From: CAVPCZ01 sp963779225
GTDB taxonomy: Bacteria > Bacteroidota > Ignavibacteria > UBA10030 > UBA6906
Reading direction: 5' to 3'
NCBI GenBank assembly: GCA_963779225.1
Contig: CAVZWW010000003.1
Coordinates: 1,798,001 to 1,862,000, forward strand
Length of the DNA stretch: 64,000 nucleotides
Positions 33,888 to 41,532 of the stretch are shown piece after piece (the first letter of the stretch is position 1; every line of letters begins with the position of its first letter). Position numbers and translations under genes: made by a program. The notes under the pieces are model-generated. The model had not been told where the DNA came from and ran no database searches. It was given only the letters and a program-made list of their open reading frames with translations.

Positions 33888-34748
33888 TTACTCCTCCCGC
33901 AGGGCGACGCCGACCGCCGCGGCAAACCGGTGGGGTTTTCCAAGGAAATGGTCGGCCAGTTTGAGTCCCGGCGCAACGGCGACTGTCACAAAAGGGTTCA
34001 GTAAAACCACCGGGACACCCGTCGCACGACTGACGGCCGCCTCGAGTTCCGGCGTGCATTTCGGTCCGTACAGCGCGATCTCCCGGACGGGGAGGGGCCC
34101 GTCGATATCGGCTCCCACAGCCAGCGCGGTCTCTTCGGGCGAACCTCCGGGATGAGCGCGATAGGAGACCAGGCGCCCGTGATCCAGTATGCTGACATCA
34201 ACCCGCTGTCTCTTGACGCCGACGAGGGCGAGGCAGCGATCCGCGGAGCTCCCCCTCCCTGCGGCGACCAGATTCTCAGCACTGAAATGATCCGTATCGA
34301 CGAAGGAGAGTGAAAGGCCGAGATCCGCACACGACTGACGTATCGCGCGGACTTCTGTCCTGCGAACGGCGACACCGAGCACTTCCCGCCACTCTGCGTT
34401 GCCCGATTGCGACAGTGGATGGATATCGATAATGAAATCGTCGGGAGAATTTCCGGGAAGGAGTTGCGCGATCTCCCACCGCATGTGTTGAAGAAGCTCT
34501 TCGCGGCCGGAGGTGTCCTGAGCGGGAATTGTCAGGACAAGCATATGACCGGTATCGAGACACACTGCGGCATGTTCCGGGCGTACGTTGTTCGCTTCCA
34601 TGAAAGCGGCCAGGCGTTCGCGAAATGCCTCCGGAGCGGCGGTTCTTTCCTGCCGCCACTGTCCGATGGCTGTCAGTGTCGGGGTGGCAGACAGGCGTGA
34701 AAGCTCCACGGCCTGGACTTCGTCCTCGATGACACTGATTCCCAGCAT
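33888..34748 (-). CDS. PilM-like actin-fold protein, orphan
   Basis: A 286-residue cytoplasmic protein with an ASKHA/PilM architecture. The N-terminal phosphate-loop-like strand is MLGISVIEDEVQAVELSR, with a conserved acidic-aromatic middle (LLQHMRWEIAQLLPG and FIIDIHPL), a second strand set LALVGVKRQRVDVSILDHGR, and the typical PilM end HRFAAAVGVALRE. Type IV pilus PilM recruits PilN on the inner membrane, but no pilN, pilO, pilP or pilQ gene is adjacent. It could serve a DNA-uptake pilus with the neighbouring ComEA-like gene, or have another role. Confidence 0.72.
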   Translation of the reverse strand: MLGISVIEDEVQAVELSRLSATPTLTAIGQWRQERTAAPEAFRERLAAFMEANNVRPEHAAVCLDTGHMLVLTIPAQDTSGREELLQHMRWEIAQLLPGNSPDDFIIDIHPLSQSGNAEWREVLGVAVRRTEVRAIRQSCADLGLSLSFVDTDHFSAENLVAAGRGSSADRCLALVGVKRQRVDVSILDHGRLVSYRAHPGGSPEETALAVGADIDGPLPVREIALYGPKCTPELEAAVSRATGVPVVLLNPFVTVAVAPGLKLADHFLGKPHRFAAAVGVALREE

Positions 34749-34830
34749 GGCATCCGATGGTGTTGTCTGAAAGTCTGTACCGTTTGCTGGCTACCCGGTC
34801 AGCGCTCCGGGAAAGGCCCGTGTCGCCGAG

Positions 34831-35310
34831 CTACCGGGCCCCGGATAAGGGATGCTCACGCGGTTGAGGCGACAGGCTGACCAGTGGCCGGAGCCGGTCC
34901 AGAGTTTTGGGACCGATACCCTGGACATGCCCCAGGTCCTCAAGAGATCGAAAGTCCCCGCAAGTTTCACGGTAAGCAACGATGCGCCGCGCCAGCGCAG
35001 GGCCGATACCCGGCAGTTGTTCCAATTCCGCCGCCGAGGCACCGTTCACGGCGATTCTCTGGAGAAGTGTTGCGCTGTCCCGTGAATGCCCGCGTCCACT
35101 GTCGGCCTGTCCGGCCAGCAAACGTGAACGTGCGAGGAACAGACTGTCCGAAGTGATGTACACAGGCTCGCCCGTTTGACTCCGGTCTGCGCCGGAGCGG
35201 AACAGCCGGATTGCCGAACCGGCGGCAAATGTCGCGCCCAGAAACACCACGACGACGATTTCCGTGCGCGTGAAACCGAGATACTCCTGGAGAATCCGCA
35301 CTCCGCGCAT
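34831..35310 (-). CDS. ComEA-like helix-hairpin-helix DNA-binding protein
   Basis: A 159-residue protein. One transmembrane helix (about 20-38, VVVVFLGATFAAGSAI) is followed by a linker and a C-terminal double helix-hairpin-helix domain: VNGASAAELEQLPGIGPALARRIVAYRE then FRSLEDLGHVQGIGPKTLDRLRPLV. This matches the periplasmic DNA-binding protein ComEA of natural transformation, and also T2SS-K-type HhH proteins. ATG 35310, seven bases after dnaJ. With dprA at 55-56 kb it hints at competence capacity. Confidence 0.82.
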   Translation of the reverse strand: MRGVRILQEYLGFTRTEIVVVVFLGATFAAGSAIRLFRSGADRSQTGEPVYITSDSLFLARSRLLAGQADSGRGHSRDSATLLQRIAVNGASAAELEQLPGIGPALARRIVAYRETCGDFRSLEDLGHVQGIGPKTLDRLRPLVSLSPQPREHPLSGAR

Positions 35311-35317
35311 GAAGCTC

Positions 35318-36493
35318 TCACGTGAAGGCTTTTCGCACCCGGTGGAAAAAACTCTTTTCGGAATTTGCGGAAGTATCCCCTTCATGGGGATTGATGTTCT
35401 CGAAACCGGCCATCTGTTTCAGGGCCGAACGTTCCTGCGCGTTCACTGATCGTGGAACCCAGACGTTGACGCGGACAAGCTGGTCACCTTTGCTGAATGT
35501 GTTCAGCCGGGGAATACCCTTTTCCCTCATGCGCAGGATGGTGCCCGATTGCGTTCCGGGTTCGATTTTCAGACGCGCACGGCCCGTGAGGGTAGGCACC
35601 TCGATGTCCGCGCCCAGGGCGGCTTCGGGAAAGCTGACCAGGAGGTCCAGTATGACGTCATCACCGTTCCGCGTGAAGAGGGGATGCGCTTCTTCTTCAA
35701 TGACGACGATGATGTCACCCGCAGCGCCGCCACGCCTTCCGATGTTTCCTTCTCCACGGAGGGGGATGTAGTTTCCCTCCGACACACCGCCGGGGATATT
35801 CACCTTGATGGTGGAGTCGCCCTGCACGCGCCCGTCCCCCTTGCACGTCATGCACGGTTCCTTGACCACCTTACCTTCCCCTTCACAATTCTGGCAGGTG
35901 GCGATATTCACGAATTGCCCGAAGACGGATCGTGAGACCTGCCGGATTTCACCCGCTCCGTTACACGCCGGACAGGTGGTAAGGGAGTGGCCCGCCTTTG
36001 CGCCGGTCCCACGGCAGGTATCACAGGTCTTCCACTTCTTGAGCTTGATCTTCTTTTCGATTCCTGAGGCGATTTCCTCGAGGGTAAGCTTCAACCGGAG
36101 TTTCAGGTCGGAGCCCGGTGCAGCCGTGCTCCGCCGCCTCTGCCGTGTCTGTCCCCCGAACATCTCGTCGAAAATCGTACCGCCGCCCCCGCCGAATCCT
36201 CCGCCAAAGATGTCGCTGAAGGTGGAGAAAATATCGTTCACATCGTTGAAACCGTGGAAGTCTGTCCCGCGGATTCCTTCATGGCCGTACTGATCGTAGC
36301 GTTGTTTCTTGGGGGGGTCGCTCAGGACTTCATAGGCCTCGGCGGCTTCTTTGAATTTCTCCTCGGCCTCTTTGTTACCCGGATTCCGGTCGGGATGATG
36401 CTGCATCGCCATCTTCCGGTATGCCTTCTTGATTTCGTCCGGAGAAGCATTCCGCTCCAACCCCAGTATGCCGTAATAATCACGCTTCGCCAT
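35318..36493 (-). CDS. dnaJ: Chaperone protein DnaJ
   Basis: Hsp40 co-chaperone of DnaK. The 391-residue type I protein has a J domain (1-70) with the HPD motif in MQHHPDRNPG, a Gly/Phe-rich region (about 75-125), and four zinc-binding CxxCxGxG repeats (CDTCRGTG, CPACNGAG, CQNCEGEG, CMTCKGDG). The C-terminal substrate-binding beta domains follow. It overlaps grpE by 14 bases and is third in hrcA-grpE-dnaJ. dnaK is not in the window. Confidence 0.96.
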   Translation of the reverse strand: MAKRDYYGILGLERNASPDEIKKAYRKMAMQHHPDRNPGNKEAEEKFKEAAEAYEVLSDPPKKQRYDQYGHEGIRGTDFHGFNDVNDIFSTFSDIFGGGFGGGGGTIFDEMFGGQTRQRRRSTAAPGSDLKLRLKLTLEEIASGIEKKIKLKKWKTCDTCRGTGAKAGHSLTTCPACNGAGEIRQVSRSVFGQFVNIATCQNCEGEGKVVKEPCMTCKGDGRVQGDSTIKVNIPGGVSEGNYIPLRGEGNIGRRGGAAGDIIVVIEEEAHPLFTRNGDDVILDLLVSFPEAALGADIEVPTLTGRARLKIEPGTQSGTILRMREKGIPRLNTFSKGDQLVRVNVWVPRSVNAQERSALKQMAGFENINPHEGDTSANSEKSFFHRVRKAFT

Positions 36494-37043
36494 GCTCTAC
36501 CTCCGGGGTCGTGGATACGACCACCTTGGCATGGCGCAGCACCTTGTCGTTCAACATGTACCCCCGTTCCACCTCTTCCACGACAGTGGAGGGAGGAACG
36601 TCCTCCCGCGGGATTTGCATGAGCGCGTCATGGTACTCCACATCGAAAGGCTTGCCCACCGACTCAAAGGGGGCAAGTCCCTGTTTTTCGAGGATCTTCA
36701 TCATCTTAGTGCGGATCATCTCCACACCGGCAATGATGGCCTCGATATCCTTCGATTCCCGCGCCGATTTCTTTGAACGGACGAAATCGTCCACCACCGG
36801 CAGCAGGGACATCAGGAGATATTCATTGGCGTTTTTGATGATGGCGGCAAACTCCGTCTCGGACCGGCGTTTGTAGTTTTCGAACTCGGCCGCTTTGCGC
36901 AGGAGTTGATCGCGGCACCCGTCAAAAGCCTTCTGCAACTCATCCAGCCGTGCTTCCAGGGCCGCGGTATCGACGGGCACCTGCGCCTCGGTCTGGTTGT
37001 TCATTTCCTGGGGCGTATCGGTTGTCTTTTCTGCTTCGGTCAT
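36480..37043 (-). CDS. grpE: Nucleotide exchange factor GrpE
   Basis: Releases ADP from DnaK. The 187-residue protein has an acidic N-terminus, a long coiled coil (about 25-110; CRDQLLRKAAEFENYKRRSETE), and the C-terminal beta-wing ending with PSTVVEEVERGYMLNDKVLRHAKVVV. The start overlaps the hrcA stop by one base (TGATG), so expression follows hrcA translation. Confidence 0.95.
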   Translation of the reverse strand: MTEAEKTTDTPQEMNNQTEAQVPVDTAALEARLDELQKAFDGCRDQLLRKAAEFENYKRRSETEFAAIIKNANEYLLMSLLPVVDDFVRSKKSARESKDIEAIIAGVEMIRTKMMKILEKQGLAPFESVGKPFDVEYHDALMQIPREDVPPSTVVEEVERGYMLNDKVLRHAKVVVSTTPEVEHGEA

Positions 37044-38092
37044 CAGGGTGTGGTTGTTGTGGAGAGCATGGCGGTGATGGTCCGCGCAACATAATCGACC
37101 AGCGGTATCATCCGGTTGTACTTCATACGAGTTGGTCCGATGACGCCGACCGACCCTGTAACGTCGCCGATGGCGTACGTTGAGGTGATGATGCTGTAGG
37201 GTTTCAATTTGTCTTCTTCGTTTTCCCTGCCGACGGTCACCTGCGTGCCGGGAGATTTTTCCTCATGCTTCTCGAGCACATGGATGATGAACTCCTCATT
37301 GTTGATTAACTCGATGATGCTCCGGAAATCCTTGGGATTCATGAACTCCGGCTGATCCAGCACCTTGTCCGCTCCCCCGATGTGCAGCTTCTCCACCCGG
37401 GGAGGAAGAAAGAGTTTGTCGACCGAGTCGATAAACAGGCGGATCAGACCTGCATGGTCATCGGCGGCGTCCCGTATCCGGTCCACGAACGTATCACGTA
37501 TCTGCTGCAGGGTCAGGCCGCTCAGGCGCTCGTTCATGAAGCGCGCCAGGTCGTCCAGGCGTTCCCGCGGAATCTCGCATCCCACTTCCATCATGATCGT
37601 TCTGACCAGACCGGATTTGATGGAGAGGATAACCATGATCCGGTTTGAGACGATCTGTACCAGCTCCATCTTGTCAAAAACCCCGCTGCTGAGATGGGGC
37701 GACGTCACAATGCAGAGCTGGCTGGAAATCTTTCCCAAGAGGCGGGAGGACTCCCTCAAGAGACCTTCCATTTCCCGTGAAGAATCGAGGTTTTCTCTGA
37801 TCACCTGCTGCTCGGCGGAAGAAAGTTGTTCCACCTTCATCAGAGTGTCCAGGTAGAACCTGTACCCCTGGTCCGTGGGAATCCGACCAGCAGACGTGTG
37901 CGGATGGTCGATATACCCGCGATATTCGAGATCGGACATGATATTCCGTATGGTCGCGGAACTCAAACCCAGAACATCCTCATGGCGTCTGGAAATGTAC
38001 CGCGATCCGACCGGCGAGGCCGTCTCAATGAAGTCATGCACGACATAGTGCAGGACGGTCCGCTCTCTCTCGTTGAGATTACCTGCAATCAT
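37043..38092 (-). CDS. hrcA: Heat-inducible transcription repressor HrcA
   Basis: Represses class I heat-shock genes by binding CIRCE. The 349-residue protein has an N-terminal winged helix (ERTVLHYVVHDFIETASPVGSRYISRR, then LGLSSATIRNIMSDLEYRGYIDHPHTSAGRIPTDQGYRFY) and a C-terminal GAF-like dimerisation and sensor part (SAVGVIGPTRM-type end: TGSVGVIGPTRMKYNRMIPLVDYVA). ATG 38092. A consensus promoter and a CIRCE-like repeat lie upstream, consistent with autoregulation of hrcA-grpE-dnaJ. Confidence 0.95.
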   Translation of the reverse strand: MIAGNLNERERTVLHYVVHDFIETASPVGSRYISRRHEDVLGLSSATIRNIMSDLEYRGYIDHPHTSAGRIPTDQGYRFYLDTLMKVEQLSSAEQQVIRENLDSSREMEGLLRESSRLLGKISSQLCIVTSPHLSSGVFDKMELVQIVSNRIMVILSIKSGLVRTIMMEVGCEIPRERLDDLARFMNERLSGLTLQQIRDTFVDRIRDAADDHAGLIRLFIDSVDKLFLPPRVEKLHIGGADKVLDQPEFMNPKDFRSIIELINNEEFIIHVLEKHEEKSPGTQVTVGRENEEDKLKPYSIITSTYAIGDVTGSVGVIGPTRMKYNRMIPLVDYVARTITAMLSTTTTP

Positions 38093-38131
38093 TACTTCCC
38101 TCACCCACAATTTCCGCTACCCAGATGCAAA

Positions 38132-38160
38132 AAAGTACGAATTCCGAGTCCTTTTGTCAA
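38132..38160 (-). promoter_or_regulatory. Promoter of hrcA-grpE-dnaJ
   Basis: On the minus strand, a perfect -35 TTGACA (38160-38155), a 17-bp spacer and -10 TACTTT (38137-38132). It is the strongest -35 in the window. Expected start near 38125, leaving a 33-base leader. Confidence 0.7.
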
Positions 38161-38171
38161 GGAAGCCGGGC

Positions 38172-38198
38172 TTAGCCACCCCGGGAGGCGGCTGCTAA
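38172..38198. promoter_or_regulatory. CIRCE-like inverted repeat (HrcA operator)
   Basis: TTAGCCACC (38172-38180), a 9-base spacer and GGCTGCTAA (38190-38198). The CIRCE consensus is TTAGCACTC-N9-GAGTGCTAA; six of nine positions match in the left arm and seven of nine in the right, and the 9-base spacer is exact. It lies 12 bp upstream of the -35 of the hrcA promoter, unlike the usual position at the transcription start. Confidence 0.55.
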
Positions 38199-38273
38199 TC
38201 CTCGGTCTTCTCTTTATCAACACCGAGGGCCGGCTTTTAGGTCCGGCCCTTCCTGGGAACTGCCACAGACTAC

Positions 38274-38299
38274 CACCTGTGTCACAGATGACACGGGTG
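38274..38299 (-). terminator. Hairpin downstream of icd
   Basis: CACCTGTGTCA (38274-38284) and TGACACGGGTG (38289-38299) form an 11-bp stem with one mismatch and a 4-base loop, in the 276-bp gap between icd and hrcA. No T-run follows on the minus strand, so its role as an icd terminator is uncertain. A second 7-bp stem (GGGCCGG/CCGGCCC) lies at about 38227-38249. Confidence 0.35.
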
Positions 38300-38368
38300 A
38301 CGCATGCCTGGCATGAGGCTCTTGAGCCACACCGTGCCTCAGGGGTCATCGGCACTCCAGGCCCGGAT

Positions 38369-39622
38369 TTACATGTTGCCTACCAGGGCCTTGCCAAATT
38401 CGGAACATTTCACCTCTTTCGCCCCCTCCATCAGCCGCGCAAGATCGTACGTCACAGTCCGGGAACGGATGGTTTTATCCAGAGAAGAAATGACCAGATC
38501 CGCCGCCTCATCCCACCCCAGATAGCGGAACATCATCTCCCCGCTCAGAATTACCGATCCGGGATTGACTTTGTCCAGACCGGCATACTTCGGCGCTGTA
38601 CCGTGCGTTGCCTCAAATACGGCATGCCCGCTGTCGTAGTTGATATTGCCACCGGGCGCGATGCCGATACCTCCCACCTGTGCGGCGAGGGCATCGGAAA
38701 TGTAGTCCCCGTTGAGATTGAGCGTGGCGATGACATCGTACTCTGCCGGCCGCGTCAGGATCTGCTGCAGAAATGCGTCGGCAATAACGTCTTTGATGAG
38801 CACCTTCCCGGCCGGGGGATTTCCGCCGCAATCATCCCATGACACGGTCTGATCCGGGAACTCACGCTTGGCAAGAGCATAGCCCCAGTCCCGGAACGCA
38901 CCCTCGGTGAACTTCATGATGTTGCCTTTGTGCACCAGGGTCATGCTCTTACGCTTCTTCGCAATGGCATATCGGATGGCAGCCCGTACAAGGCGTTCGG
39001 TTCCTTCCACAGAGACCGGCTTGATGCCGATACTCGCGGTTCGGGGAAACCGGATTTTCTTCACTCCCATTTCCTGCTGCAGCCAGGCGACGACCTTTTC
39101 CGCCTCCGGAGTACCGGCCTTCCATTCGATACCCGCGTAAATATCTTCCGTGTTTTCACGGAAAATCACCATATTTACAAGCTCGGGCCGTTTCACCGGA
39201 GAAGGGACCCCGTCGAAATAACGGACGGGGCGGAGGCACACGTACAGATCGAGCATCTGCCGGAGCGCCACGTTGATCGACCGGATTCCCCCACCGACAG
39301 GGGTGGTGAGCGGACCCTTGATCCCCACGAGGTATTCTCTGATCGCCGTGAGTGTGTCTTCCGGAAGCCATGTGTTTTGGCCGTACACGGTGTTGGCCTT
39401 CTCTCCGGCATACACCTCGAACCAGACGATTTTGCGTTTCCCGCCGTATGCCTTACTTACAGCGGCGTCGAGGACCATCTGTGAGGCATGCCAGATGTCC
39501 GGACCTGTGCCGTCCCCCTCAATGAACGGGATGATAGGATGGTCCGGGACTCGGAGCGATCCATTGTGCATGGTGATCTTCTCCCCCTCTACGGGGGGAA
39601 TGAGTTTCTCATAAGTTGACAT
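38369..39622 (-). CDS. icd: NADP-dependent isocitrate dehydrogenase
   Basis: TCA-cycle enzyme forming 2-oxoglutarate and NADPH. A 417-residue E. coli-type Icd: IPFIEGDGTGPDIW, the regulatory-serine region GGGIRSINVALRQ, LRPVRYFDGVPSPVKRPE, FRENTEDIYAGIEW, LVHKGNIMKFTEGAFRDWGY, TLNLNGDYISDALAAQVGGIG and FEATHGTAPKYAG. GGAGG lies 9 bases before the ATG. Single-gene unit with its own promoter, divergent from the envelope cluster. Confidence 0.96.
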   Translation of the reverse strand: MSTYEKLIPPVEGEKITMHNGSLRVPDHPIIPFIEGDGTGPDIWHASQMVLDAAVSKAYGGKRKIVWFEVYAGEKANTVYGQNTWLPEDTLTAIREYLVGIKGPLTTPVGGGIRSINVALRQMLDLYVCLRPVRYFDGVPSPVKRPELVNMVIFRENTEDIYAGIEWKAGTPEAEKVVAWLQQEMGVKKIRFPRTASIGIKPVSVEGTERLVRAAIRYAIAKKRKSMTLVHKGNIMKFTEGAFRDWGYALAKREFPDQTVSWDDCGGNPPAGKVLIKDVIADAFLQQILTRPAEYDVIATLNLNGDYISDALAAQVGGIGIAPGGNINYDSGHAVFEATHGTAPKYAGLDKVNPGSVILSGEMMFRYLGWDEAADLVISSLDKTIRSRTVTYDLARLMEGAKEVKCSEFGKALVGNM

Positions 39623-39669
39623 AAACGGCGCCTCCGGGTGACGGTGGATGGATTCCTCGCTAACCTACA

Positions 39670-39698
39670 AAAATACGAAAAACACGGGGGAAAATCAA
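39670..39698 (-). promoter_or_regulatory. Promoter of icd
   Basis: On the minus strand, TTGATT (39698-39693) and TATTTT (39675-39670) with a 17-bp spacer. Predicted start near 39662, 40 bases before the ATG. Confidence 0.6.
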
Positions 39699-39718
39699 TG
39701 ATTCCTGAGTGGCCTTTG

Positions 39719-39747
39719 TTGACTATGAGGGAGGTGTTTGTTAACAT
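39719..39747 (+). promoter_or_regulatory. Promoter of the five-gene envelope cluster
   Basis: TTGACT at 39719-39724 and TAACAT at 39742-39747 with a 17-bp spacer, 20 bp from the divergent icd -35. Confidence 0.55.
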
Positions 39748-40004
39748 GAATCCATGTCTCGCGGGGGGGGACTGTGGTGTTTCCCCACCCAGGTGGAAGA
39801 CGGTCGTCTCCCTTCGTGCCGGAACGCGTCATTGACGTCTTCCCCTGCCTTGGCTTACCAGGCCCGGGTCGTCCCGTTGTCGTGACATCCTGGCGTGGTG
39901 AAGACCCTCATACGGCGTGCCGCTCACAACGGCCACTCTCGCCATGTCCACGGTGCTGTTCTATGACTATTCCTTCTCTCCACAATCATGTGAGGAACCT
40001 CCCC

Positions 40005-40754
40005 ATGAAAGACGACAACCGCCTATGGAAAAGCCTCGTTGCGCTGGTGTTCCTGATCGCCATCTGGACGGGGTTCCTTCTGGCAACGCGCTGGCTGTGG
40101 TTGCGCCTGGAGGCTTTCGGACCGTTCGAACGATCAAGCTTGTTCCTTATCCCGGGTTTGGTGATGATTGGACTCGGTATCGGGTGGTTTGAGCGGTTCC
40201 TTCCTGTCCGTGGAGCGATTATCGGGGGACTGGGCAGCTTCATCCTCGCCTTCTCACCCAGATCCATCTTCGGGCATTCCCTCTGCAGCCTGCGCGATGA
40301 ATGGCACAAGAAGGGAGAGGAAAGTAAGCATTACAAATCGTATACACGCACACTGGAACCCGAGGATCGCGAGGATTTCGACAAGAAGCATCGTTTTTCG
40401 CAATGGATGGTGGCTGACGTCGTCAAGAAATATGAGAACAACGTTCAGGGTCTCGCATATCTCGGCGCGGGGATCCTTATTCTGTTTATCGGGCTTCGTG
40501 GATTGCAGATTATCGGAAAGAATGACCCGCTGTTCATCATCTTGCCGCTGGAAATCGAATTCACGATCATCAGCCTCCTCGGCCTCCTGATCTTCTACAA
40601 ACCTGATGAGAGTACAAAGGTCCGGGTGGACGTAACGGGGAGTTTCCCGACGGAAGAAATCAAGAATCTCGCCAGGGAAGTGCATGAGGCGAAGCAAGAG
40701 TTGGCTGCCGAGAAAACCATGGTGGTGCACATCAAGAAGACCGGCGGCACGTGA
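40005..40754 (+). CDS. Unknown polytopic inner-membrane protein, first gene of envelope cluster
   Basis: A 249-residue protein, family not recognised. Hydrophobic segments at about 11-30, 44-62 and 68-86 form an N-terminal bundle. A charged cytoplasmic-looking loop follows (about 95-145, many Lys/Glu), then two more helices at about 150-165 and 178-198. The tail of about 50 residues (PTEEIKNLAREVHEAKQELAAEK) is likely a short coiled coil. GAGGA lies 8 bases before the ATG at 40005. The next four genes run the same way and all look like envelope proteins, so this may be an inner-membrane base. Confidence 0.7.
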   Translation: MKDDNRLWKSLVALVFLIAIWTGFLLATRWLWLRLEAFGPFERSSLFLIPGLVMIGLGIGWFERFLPVRGAIIGGLGSFILAFSPRSIFGHSLCSLRDEWHKKGEESKHYKSYTRTLEPEDREDFDKKHRFSQWMVADVVKKYENNVQGLAYLGAGILILFIGLRGLQIIGKNDPLFIILPLEIEFTIISLLGLLIFYKPDESTKVRVDVTGSFPTEEIKNLAREVHEAKQELAAEKTMVVHIKKTGGT

Positions 40755-40822
40755 CTCCGGTCGAGAGGTGAAGGGCACAACGGAATGTCAACGCTTCCTG
40801 CACATCAGGACTGACGAATGCC

Positions 40823-41482
40823 ATGAAGATCTCTCTCTACTTCATCTTCTACATCGCGATGATCCTCGAACTGCTGCTCTTCATCCTCGAACGGGATGAG
40901 GCGACGGAGCAGCATGTTCAGGATCTTCAACAGATGCATACGCTGGCTGATAGTCTTGCCGGCGAATTTTCCAAGCCGCTGCAGCTGAATGTCCCGCCTG
41001 TCACCAACGCCTTTGCGTTCGGCAGGACGCTGCAGCGTGTGATAGGCCAGATGGGGGAGTCAACCCGTGTTGTCGTTTCTCCTATCGGTCTCTGGTCGGA
41101 CCGCGAACGGCAAAGCGTGGAATACGTCGTGATGGATGCCGGGGGACGGACGATATGCCAGGAGGGCGTGGTGACGGAGGAGATGGGATGTGTAGTGAAC
41201 CGGACGACAGGGAATGCTGTCTTCAGCAAGGTTTTCGACCGGGAGGGAGAATACACCTATACGGTGGTAAGCCGTGTGCGCCGTGCCGTGCCTGAGTATT
41301 ATCCGTCTATCGTGCGGGACAGTGTGCAGGCGAAGCTGCAGCGGCGGTTGGGGGACGATCTCTGGGTTTCCACCGATCGCGCCTATCCGTTCACCGTCGT
41401 TGTGAAGACCGAAGGGCAACGGCTTCCGCCCTGCGAGTATTGCGGGCAGGGTCCCTACCGCGCATCCCGAACGGGCCGGTGA
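40823..41482 (+). CDS. Unknown single-helix-anchored periplasmic protein
   Basis: A 219-residue protein with an N-terminal uncleaved-looking helix (SLYFIFYIAMILELLLFIL, residues 4-22). A short helical region follows (about 25-50), then an extracytoplasmic beta-rich domain with a Cys pair (ICQEGVVTEEMGCVV), and late CEYCG. The arrangement of a short cytoplasmic end, one helix and a periplasmic domain is like proton-channel-coupled or secretion-motor subunits, but I recognise no signature. It follows the 40005 gene by 68 bases. Confidence 0.65.
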   Translation: MKISLYFIFYIAMILELLLFILERDEATEQHVQDLQQMHTLADSLAGEFSKPLQLNVPPVTNAFAFGRTLQRVIGQMGESTRVVVSPIGLWSDRERQSVEYVVMDAGGRTICQEGVVTEEMGCVVNRTTGNAVFSKVFDREGEYTYTVVSRVRRAVPEYYPSIVRDSVQAKLQRRLGDDLWVSTDRAYPFTVVVKTEGQRLPPCEYCGQGPYRASRTGR

Positions 41483-41532
41483 CTTGATCTCGAGCCTCCA
41501 CAGATTTTTCAACGGATATTCCAGGTGAACCG

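Larger units (their letters stand above)
39623..40004. other. 382-bp divergent intergenic region between icd and the envelope cluster
   Basis: Holds two back-to-back promoters (39670-39698 minus, 39719-39747 plus), a run of eight G at 39763-39770, and a leader of roughly 250 bases before the ATG at 40005. An in-frame GTG at 39774 would extend the first cluster gene by 77 residues, but that stretch is Pro/Arg/Cys-rich without conserved character, so I do not treat it as coding. I see no tRNA or known riboswitch here. Confidence 0.6.

Noticed and set aside
37826..38842. 338-residue plus-strand frame over the hrcA–icd gap
   Set aside because: It runs antisense through hrcA and icd and across two promoters and hairpins; no domain.
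39774..40004. 77-residue N-terminal extension of the first envelope-cluster gene from GTG 39774
   Set aside because: Pro/Arg/Cys-rich without membrane or conserved character, while ATG 40005 has GAGGA at ideal spacing directly before a membrane helix.
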